Below are positions 58,292 to 64,000 of a stretch of DNA of 64,000 nt, one piece after another. A program made the translations under genes and the position numbers. The notes under the pieces are model-generated. The model was not told the origin of the DNA and did no database searches. It saw only the letters and a list, made by a program, of their open reading frames with translations. This DNA comes from Methanococcoides orientis (GTDB lineage Archaea; Halobacteriota; Methanosarcinia; Methanosarcinales; Methanosarcinaceae), in the NCBI RefSeq assembly GCF_021184045.1, contig NZ_CP073710.1, forward strand, positions 310,001-374,000, written 5' to 3'. Position 1 is the first letter of the stretch; each line of letters begins with the position of its first letter.

Positions 58292-58743
58292 TTCACTATA
58301 TCTCTGTGCGTGTAACCGCACATGCTACTGAGGATGAGTCCAGAGTAAGAAATGCTCTGGACCTATTTTTATTAAATTCATTTGACAAAGGCAAATGTAC
58401 TGATACTGGGAAGTATGTTGAGGTACTTAATGTCGAAGGTTATCATGGTAACTCTATTTCCCTTTTGAGCGCTACCATCAAACGAAAACCCGATACGCGT
58501 GCTTTTGCAACATTTGTTCGTAGTAAAATGTCTCCTGAGGACGTGGAACTGCTTAGAAGTGAAATGCCTGACAGGCTGGATGAGGACCAGATGTTCCACT
58601 TAAGGTTCGATAAGCAGGCGGCATATGATGGCAAGGTAAAACTTTCTTCTTCTTCTGACGCTATTATTGTGAAGTTGAAGATCGAAACATACCCAAAGGA
58701 CCGCCAGCAGGCCGGAAATATCGTGGAGGAATTATTTGGCTGA
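58288..58743 (+). CDS. COG1325-type RNA-binding protein
   Basis: A 151-aa protein of the archaeal RNA-binding family PF01877, regularly found beside exosome genes. Visible features: an N-terminal [13 protein letters not shown] and central [26 protein letters not shown] start overlaps the L15e stop. Likely assists RNA processing or degradation; no catalytic motif is apparent. Confidence 0.85.
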   Translation: MIHYISVRVTAHATEDESRVRNALDLFLLNSFDKGKCTDTGKYVEVLNVEGYHGNSISLLSATIKRKPDTRAFATFVRSKMSPEDVELLRSEMPDRLDEDQMFHLRFDKQAAYDGKVKLSSSSDAIIVKLKIETYPKDRQQAGNIVEELFG

Positions 58744-59467
58744 TCCTGTGTTCTATGATCTTTGTGTTCATTGCGCACCAGATGGCAAAAGTACTCAGGA
58801 AGAAATGGTTGCAATGGCAAAACATCTGGGTTTTGGTGGCATTGCACTAACTAATCATTCAAATTCTGATTCCCTTCCAAAAGGCAGTTCAGACAAAGGC
58901 TTTGATATTTTAAGAGGCGTCGAGCTGGTCTCCTCCAATCCTTCAAAGCTTCATGGGCTTGTGGGGAAATATCGCAAAAAAGTGGAGATCCTTGCTGTAC
59001 ATGGCGGCGATGATGGGATAAATCGTGCAGCGGTGGAAAACCCAAATGTGGATATTCTTTTACATCCCGGCACTCCAAAGGGCTGTGGATTGAACCATGT
59101 ACTTGCAAAGTCCGCAAGTGATAATAATGTCGCAATTGCATTTGATATGGCTTCCCTGATTATGTTACGCGGAGGCCGGCGTGTACACACTCTCTCCCAT
59201 TTCAGGGAGATCCTGTCACTTGCAAGGAAATATGATGTTCCGTTCTTGCTTACGAATAATGCATCATTATCTTATGGTATGCGTGCTCCGCGAGAGATGA
59301 TGGCTCTGGCAACACTTTTTGGAATGGAGCGCGACGAGGCCTTAATGGCTTTGAGCGATACTCCTGCAGAGATCATTAGGCGAGTTCGTCGTGGTAATAA
59401 CTTCATATGCGAAGGTGTGGAGATACTTGAAGATGATCTTTCATATATGGAAGGTGAGGATAAATGA
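58736..59467 (+). CDS. rnp3: RNase P protein subunit Rpp30
   Basis: A 243-aa PHP-barrel-like subunit of archaeal RNase P. It starts FYDLCVHCAPDGKS, has ALTNHSNS, LLHPGTPKGCGLNHVLA and FLLTNNASLSYGMRAPREM. It matures tRNA 5' ends together with Pop5 (next gene) and the RNA subunit. TTG start overlaps the previous gene by eight bases; its stop overlaps the next ATG by four. Confidence 0.93.
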   Translation: MADPVFYDLCVHCAPDGKSTQEEMVAMAKHLGFGGIALTNHSNSDSLPKGSSDKGFDILRGVELVSSNPSKLHGLVGKYRKKVEILAVHGGDDGINRAAVENPNVDILLHPGTPKGCGLNHVLAKSASDNNVAIAFDMASLIMLRGGRRVHTLSHFREILSLARKYDVPFLLTNNASLSYGMRAPREMMALATLFGMERDEALMALSDTPAEIIRRVRRGNNFICEGVEILEDDLSYMEGEDK

Positions 59468-59826
59468 AGATACTTCCTCCCACACAGCGTACCAATAAAA
59501 GGTACTTTGCTTTTGAACTTATAGGTGGGGCTGGTGTGGATCGGAGTGACCTCCTTCGCGAGATATTTTCGTGTGCAGGGTCGCTTATCGGTGATCAGGG
59601 GTCAAGTGAATGTGATATAAGGTTACTTGACTTTGAGGATTCCAAAGGCGTTGTACGTTGCCTCAGGGAAAGGACTGATATGACGCGTGCAGTTCTTGCT
59701 TCTGTGAGTTCAGTCAATGGTAAACCAGTTATTGTTCATGTTCTGGGTATATCGGGTACTGTTCATGGAGCAACAACAAAGTATTTAGAAGAATGTACGG
59801 TATATAGTCCTGAAGAAAAACCATGA
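59464..59826 (+). CDS. rnp2: RNase P protein subunit Pop5
   Basis: A 120-aa Pop5/Rpp14 subunit. Typical parts: TNKRYFAFEL near the start and KGVVRCLRERTDMTRAVLASVSSVNGKPVIVHVLGISGT. It forms a heterotetramer with Rpp30. ATG overlaps the rpp30 stop (ATGA). Confidence 0.93.
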   Translation: MKILPPTQRTNKRYFAFELIGGAGVDRSDLLREIFSCAGSLIGDQGSSECDIRLLDFEDSKGVVRCLRERTDMTRAVLASVSSVNGKPVIVHVLGISGTVHGATTKYLEECTVYSPEEKP

Positions 59827-59940
59827 ACATCCATTTATAGAATAATTTAAATAAGTTATAAGTGAACTAGGTGAATGTGCAGAAACTCTATTCATACGTT
59901 TTTTAGCATCACGAAAGTAAATAGTAGGAGATAAAAGATC
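59827..59940. promoter_or_regulatory. spacer before the proteasome alpha gene
   Basis: About 115 AT-rich bases with TTTAAATAAGTTATAAG-like sequence (near 59847-59861), a possible internal promoter of the superoperon. GGAG lies nine bases before ATG 59941. Confidence 0.4.
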
Positions 59941-60714
59941 ATGCAAATGGCACCACAAATGGGTTATGATAGAGCAATTACTGTTTTTAGTCCTGATGGA
60001 AGGCTTTTCCAGGTAGAGTATGCAAGGGAGGCTGTCAAGAGAGGTACTACGGCAGCTGGCATAAAAGCAAAGGACGGTGTGGTTCTGTTGGTAGATAAGA
60101 GGATCACAAGCAGATTGATAGAGGCAGAGTCAATTGAGAAGATCTTCCAGATAGATGAGCACATAGGTGTTGCAACATCAGGCCTTGTTGCAGATGCACG
60201 TGCACTTGTAGACCGCGCAAGGGTCGAAGCTCAGGTCAATATGGTCACATACGACGAGCCTATAGGCGTAGAGGTCCTTTCCAAGAAGATCTGCGACCAT
60301 AAGCAGACCTATACTCAATATGGCGGAGTTCGCCCGTACGGTACTGCTCTTTTGATAGCAGGCGTTGATGACAACAAACCAAGGTTATTCGAAAGCGATC
60401 CCAGCGGCGCACTTCTTGAGTACAAGGCAACTGCTATTGGAGCAGGCAGGAATACCTTCATGGAAACCTTCGAGGAAAAACACCGCGATGACATGACCAT
60501 GGATGAAGTTGTTATGCTTGGAATGGAAGCACTTTACAGAGCAACAGATATGAAACTGGACGCATCCACACTTGAAGTGGGTATGGTAACTCTTGAAGAC
60601 CACCAGTTCAGAAAATGTCCTGAAGAAGAGGTCGCATCCTTTGTGGAACGCATTCTTGAAGAGCACAAAGAAGACGACAAAGAGGAAGAGCCAGAGGGAC
60701 AGCAGGAAGAGTAA
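59941..60714 (+). CDS. psmA: 20S proteasome alpha subunit
   Basis: A 257-aa alpha-type subunit. It begins with the gate-forming [26 protein letters not shown] helix region, followed by [14 protein letters not shown] and [17 protein letters not shown]. The C-terminal about 25 residues are very acidic ([18 protein letters not shown]). It forms the outer rings of the proteasome that CDC48 (22874) feeds. Confidence 0.96.
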   Translation: MQMAPQMGYDRAITVFSPDGRLFQVEYAREAVKRGTTAAGIKAKDGVVLLVDKRITSRLIEAESIEKIFQIDEHIGVATSGLVADARALVDRARVEAQVNMVTYDEPIGVEVLSKKICDHKQTYTQYGGVRPYGTALLIAGVDDNKPRLFESDPSGALLEYKATAIGAGRNTFMETFEEKHRDDMTMDEVVMLGMEALYRATDMKLDASTLEVGMVTLEDHQFRKCPEEEVASFVERILEEHKEDDKEEEPEGQQEE

Positions 60715-60755
60715 TGTATTTTCAGCATTGCTAAGTAAACAGGAGGGAGTAGAGT

Positions 60756-61448
60756 ATGGTATCACTTGATGAATCATTGGTTGCAAGGTTAAAGAAAGGC
60801 AGCGTACAGTATGAAGTACTTGTGGATCCTGATGGAGCATTGGAGTTCAAGAAAGGTGGCAAGGCAAAGATCGAGGATATTCTTGCAGTTGAGGCCATCT
60901 TTGAGGATGCTGGCAAAGGATACCACGCGTCTGAGTCCGATCTGTCCAATGCATTCGAGACCACCGATGTGTTCGAGATCGCAGCACATATTATAAAGCA
61001 CGGTGAACTTCAGCTTACTAAAGAGCAGAGAAAACACATTCTTGAGGAAAAGACCAGGCAGGTAATTTCCACTATTGCACAGAATGCGATAAATCCACAG
61101 ACAAGAACTCCTCATCCACCAGCACGTATCGAGAAGGCTATGGAAGAGGCAAAGGTTCACATTGACCCATTGAAAAGCGTCGATGAGCAGGTCACCATTG
61201 TGATGAAAGCTATCAGGCCAATTATACCAATACGCTTTGAAGAAGTGGAGGTAGAGGTCAAGATTCCTGCAGACTATGCTGGTAAATCATATGGCGACAT
61301 TGCAAAGTTCGGCACTATGCTCAAAGATAGGTGGGAAAATGATGGATCATGGGTTGCTGTGGTCAAGATGCCTGCTGGATTGCAGAATGATTTTTACGGT
61401 CTTGTAAACCATCTGACAAAAGGGGACGCTGAGACCAAACTTTTGTAA
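60756..61448 (+). CDS. SBDS-family ribosome maturation protein
   Basis: A 230-aa SBDS/Sdo1 protein, which helps release the anti-association factor aIF6 from the large subunit. Signature: YEVLVDPDGALEFKKG, KGYHASESDLSNAFETTD and NPQTRTPHPPARIEKAMEEAKVHIDP. ATG follows GGAGGG. Length is normal for archaea. Confidence 0.95.
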   Translation: MVSLDESLVARLKKGSVQYEVLVDPDGALEFKKGGKAKIEDILAVEAIFEDAGKGYHASESDLSNAFETTDVFEIAAHIIKHGELQLTKEQRKHILEEKTRQVISTIAQNAINPQTRTPHPPARIEKAMEEAKVHIDPLKSVDEQVTIVMKAIRPIIPIRFEEVEVEVKIPADYAGKSYGDIAKFGTMLKDRWENDGSWVAVVKMPAGLQNDFYGLVNHLTKGDAETKLL

Positions 61449-61459
61449 GAGGTAAGTTC

Positions 61460-62248
61460 ATGGATCGGAAAATCGTAATCCCCGGACAGCTCCTTTCTGA
61501 TAAGGAGAAAACGGCGGGACCGGGAACATATGTAAAGGACGGCAAGGTCTATTCCTTGCTCTATGGAATTGCAAACGTCAAGAACAAAGTTTCAGTTGTA
61601 CCTTTCTCAGGAAAGTATTATCCTTCACGCAAGGATTTCATAATCGGTACTGTAATTGATGTAACTCCTTCGAATTGGATAATGGAAACTGGTTCTCCTT
61701 ATGACGGATTGCTTCATGTTTCTGAATATCCAAAGCGCGTAGATTCCTCAGAAATGAGGGGATGTATGAGCATTGGGGATTGCGTAATTGTTCGTGTAAA
61801 GGATGTCAGCAAGTCCATGAAAGTGGAACTTACCATGCGTGAGCCTGGTACGAGAGTGCTGACAAAAGGTCGTATCATCGATGTTGCACCTGCAAAGGTC
61901 CCTCGTGTAATCGGTCACAGTGGTTCCATGGTCTCGATCCTTAAGAAGGAGTCGAACTGTGATGTGTTCGTAGGAAAGAACGGCCGTATCTGGATCAACG
62001 GAAGATCAGGTGATATGGATCATCTGGCGGCTGCTATTGAAATGATCGAACGTGAATCTCATATATCCGGTTTGACGGATAAAGTGGGCAGGTTCCTGAG
62101 AAATGAACCGGAAACGGTTGCGGAGTCGGATGCGGATGAGCTGATAGAGGAAGAAAGGTCAACTCTGCCCGCAAAAGAAGACAACGTTACAGAAGAAACC
62201 TGTCGTAAGGTCGATGCCCTTCTTGATGATGAAGTGGATGAGGCATGA
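61460..62248 (+). CDS. rrp4: exosome subunit Rrp4
   Basis: A 262-aa RNA-binding cap subunit with N-terminal, S1 (LHVSEYPKRVDSSEM, GDCVIVRVKDVSKSMKV) and KH (VIGHSGSMVSILKKES) domains. A C-terminal acidic tail of about 35 residues (VAESDADELIEEERS) is longer than usual. GAGGT lies eight bases before ATG, 11 bases after SBDS. Confidence 0.95.
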   Translation: MDRKIVIPGQLLSDKEKTAGPGTYVKDGKVYSLLYGIANVKNKVSVVPFSGKYYPSRKDFIIGTVIDVTPSNWIMETGSPYDGLLHVSEYPKRVDSSEMRGCMSIGDCVIVRVKDVSKSMKVELTMREPGTRVLTKGRIIDVAPAKVPRVIGHSGSMVSILKKESNCDVFVGKNGRIWINGRSGDMDHLAAAIEMIERESHISGLTDKVGRFLRNEPETVAESDADELIEEERSTLPAKEDNVTEETCRKVDALLDDEVDEA

Positions 62249-62298
62249 AAAAGACCTGCTGAACTATGGGAGAAAAGAGATGAAATTGGAGATTGAAT

Positions 62299-63327
62299 AT
62301 GAGTGATAAACCGGAAAAATTTATTGATGAAAACGGGATTCGCCTTGACGGTAGGCGTGTTGATGAGATCCGCCCTATGACTGTTGAGATGGGCGTACTC
62401 TCAAGGGCAGATGGTTCATGTTATCTTGAATGGGGTAATAACAAGGTTCTTGCTGCAGTTTATGGCCCGAGGGAACTTCACCCACGAAGGCTTCAGCGTC
62501 CAGGTGAGGCGCTTGTAAGATACAGGTACAATATGGCAGCATTCTCTGTTGAGGACCGCATACGTCCTGGTCCAAGCAGGAGGAGCACCGAGATATCCAA
62601 AGTAAGTGGAGAGGCATTCGAACCTGTTGTTATGAAACAGTTTTATCCATCAGCTGTTATTGATGTGTTCGCAGAGGTCCTTCAGGCTGATGCCGGAACA
62701 AGAACAGCTGCGATCAATGCTGCAACACTTGCATTGGTGGATGCCGGTATTCCTATGAAGGGTCTGGTGGCTGCCTGTGCTGTCGGTAAGGTGGATGGTC
62801 AGCTTGTGATCGATCTTAACAAACCTGAGGACAACTATGGTGACGCTGATCTGCCTATTGCAATGACCGAAGATGGTGAGATAACTCTCTTGCAGATGGA
62901 CGGAAACCTGACCGTTGAGGAGATCAACAAGGGTGTCGAGATGGTCAAGGCAGGCTGTGAGCAGATATTTGCAATACAGAAAGCTGCTCTTCTTGAAAAG
63001 TTCGGAACTGTTGATGAGGAAGAGGTCCTTGAAGACGCTGAGCTTCAGGCTGAGCTATCCTCCGAGGAAGATGTCTCTGAAGCTGTTGAAGAAGTAGAAG
63101 AGCTTGTAGAAGAGGCTGCTGCAGAGGAAACCGAAGCCCAGGAAGAGGAAGAGGTCGAAGAAGCTGAAACCATGTTCGAAGAAGACGTCGCTGAATTTGA
63201 AGAGGACGAGGAAGAGAACGGGGAAGAGCTCGAAGTAGTAGTGGCAGAAGTAAGTGAAGAAGAAATCACTTCAGAGTCAGAGGACATTGAGTCCAATGAG
63301 GAAGAGGGTGACAAATATGAGCAATGA
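62299..63327 (+). CDS. rrp41: exosome subunit Rrp41 with long acidic tail
   Basis: A 342-aa RNase PH-fold catalytic exosome subunit. It has DGRRVDEIRPM, YGPRELHPRR, RPGPSRRSTEISK and catalytic aspartates in NKPEDNYGDADLPIAM. The core ends near residue 245; the remaining about 95 residues are almost entirely Glu/Asp/Ala/Val/Ser. Most archaeal Rrp41 proteins are about 240-250 aa. ATG 62299 follows GGAG. Confidence 0.95.
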   Translation: MSDKPEKFIDENGIRLDGRRVDEIRPMTVEMGVLSRADGSCYLEWGNNKVLAAVYGPRELHPRRLQRPGEALVRYRYNMAAFSVEDRIRPGPSRRSTEISKVSGEAFEPVVMKQFYPSAVIDVFAEVLQADAGTRTAAINAATLALVDAGIPMKGLVAACAVGKVDGQLVIDLNKPEDNYGDADLPIAMTEDGEITLLQMDGNLTVEEINKGVEMVKAGCEQIFAIQKAALLEKFGTVDEEEVLEDAELQAELSSEEDVSEAVEEVEELVEEAAAEETEAQEEEEVEEAETMFEEDVAEFEEDEEENGEELEVVVAEVSEEEITSESEDIESNEEEGDKYEQ

Positions 63328-64000
63328 AGCTGTATCAAGGCTGAAAAAAGATTTTATATTCAATCTGGCTCTCAAGGGTCAGCGTGAGGACGATCGTGCA
63401 TTCGATGAGATGCGTGACATCAAACTTGAGACCAATGTTATAGACAAGGCAGAAGGTTCTGCAAAGGTCTGCTACGGCGATACTCAGGTTATTGTGGGTG
63501 TAAAGCTTCAGGTCGGTACACCTTTCCCGGATTCTGCTGATAAAGGTGTCATAATCACCAGTATGGAATTGAACCCGATCGCTTCACCAGACTTCGAGGC
63601 AGGCCCCCCAAGGCCCAAAGCTATTGAAATGGCACGCGTGGTCGACCGTGGTATCCGTGAATCAGGCGCAATTGATTTAAACAAGTTGTGTATTACGGAA
63701 GGAGAAGAGGTCTGGATGGTCTTTATAGACGTCCATGTCTTAAACGACTGCGGAAACCTGCTGGATGCAGCATCACTTGGTGCAATTGCAGCTCTCATGA
63801 CAGCAACGATCCCGGCAGAACGCGAAGGCCGTGGAGAGGATACGAAGATGCCTATTCGTGAGATGCCTGTATCACTTACCTTCGTTAATGTTGGTGGTGA
63901 ATATTTCATCGATGCAAGCAACAACGAGGAGTCGATCTGTGATACAAAGGTCACTATCGTTTCCAACCAGGATGGTTCGATCTGTGCAATGCAGAAGAGC
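63317..64000 (+). CDS. rrp42: exosome subunit Rrp42 (partial)
   Basis: The first 228 codons of Rrp42; the gene runs past the window. It starts ATGAGCAATGA, overlapping the Rrp41 end by 11 bases. Recognisable: KGQREDDRAFDEMRD, DTQVIVGVKLQ, LNPIASPDFEAGPPRP and LNDCGNLLDAAS. It pairs with Rrp41 in the exosome ring but lacks its catalytic residues in this family. Confidence 0.94.
   Translation, partial: MSNEAVSRLKKDFIFNLALKGQREDDRAFDEMRDIKLETNVIDKAEGSAKVCYGDTQVIVGVKLQVGTPFPDSADKGVIITSMELNPIASPDFEAGPPRPKAIEMARVVDRGIRESGAIDLNKLCITEGEEVWMVFIDVHVLNDCGNLLDAASLGAIAALMTATIPAEREGRGEDTKMPIREMPVSLTFVNVGGEYFIDASNNEESICDTKVTIVSNQDGSICAMQKS

Noticed and set aside
63045-63338. Serine-rich frame antisense to the Rrp41 tail
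   Set aside because: Produced by GAA/GAG repeats read backwards.

Overview
The window looks like chromosome from a methylotrophic methanogen of the Methanosarcinaceae (Methanococcoides or a close relative is my best guess). The signs are a proteasome/RNase P/exosome superoperon, CDC48-type ATPase, archaeal-type translation genes (L15e, SBDS, aRpp30, Pop5, Rrp4/41/42), MptE, a DUF1724-type methanogen regulator, a euryarchaeal tRNA-Trp with a guide-RNA intron, archaeal TATA boxes and about 40% G+C. None of the 53 protein genes whose terminal stop I read ends in TAG (about half TAA, half TGA). That is what a pyrrolysine-decoding genome tends to look like, and it matters because three otherwise well preserved genes here are interrupted only by in-frame TAG codons.

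Layout. 1-116: end of a MobA-like gene. 722-4810: MoxR/NorQ-type AAA ATPase plus a 1085-aa NorD/CbbO-like von Willebrand A protein. 4966-8446 (minus): aCPSF2 nuclease and topoisomerase I. 15017-8693 (minus): a redox/sulfur run of TusA, DsrE, rubredoxin, rubredoxin-fused glutamate synthase domain, fumarase (with internal TAG), fumarate reductase/succinate dehydrogenase A and B. 15117-22632: Rossmann protein, Tsr3, small membrane proteins, SfsA, methyltransferase, metallo-hydrolase, MFS transporter, glutamate dehydrogenase. 22874-30112: CDC48/VAT, a DMT transporter with internal TAG, its regulator neighbour, and a large FAD/Fe-S oxidoreductase. 30154-31419: decayed genes. 31522-38512: tRNA-Glu, winged-helix Fe-S protein, Sm protein, DUF3467, archaeal helicase, KaiC-like protein, MTA/MTI phosphorylase, DUF373.

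38513-47215 is an accessory island: a G+C-rich, bacterial-looking katG and an AT-rich two-gene RADAR antiviral system (rdrA ATPase, rdrB adenosine-deaminase-like). rdrA is a continuous 900-codon frame only if two TAG codons, nine codons apart just after the Walker A motif, are read through. This is the most exciting item: a RADAR system in a methanogen whose ATPase may need pyrrolysine (or amber suppression) to be made.

47216-64000: MptE, IleRS, a KamA-like radical SAM enzyme with an odd start, then on the plus strand a PUA protein, SepF, ZPR1, ProRS, CobT-like, intron-containing tRNA-Trp, a structured leader, L15e, COG1325, RNase P subunits, proteasome alpha, SBDS and the exosome genes Rrp4, Rrp41, Rrp42 (cut by the window end). 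The last block is a tightly packed operon joining ribosome maturation, RNA processing and proteolysis.
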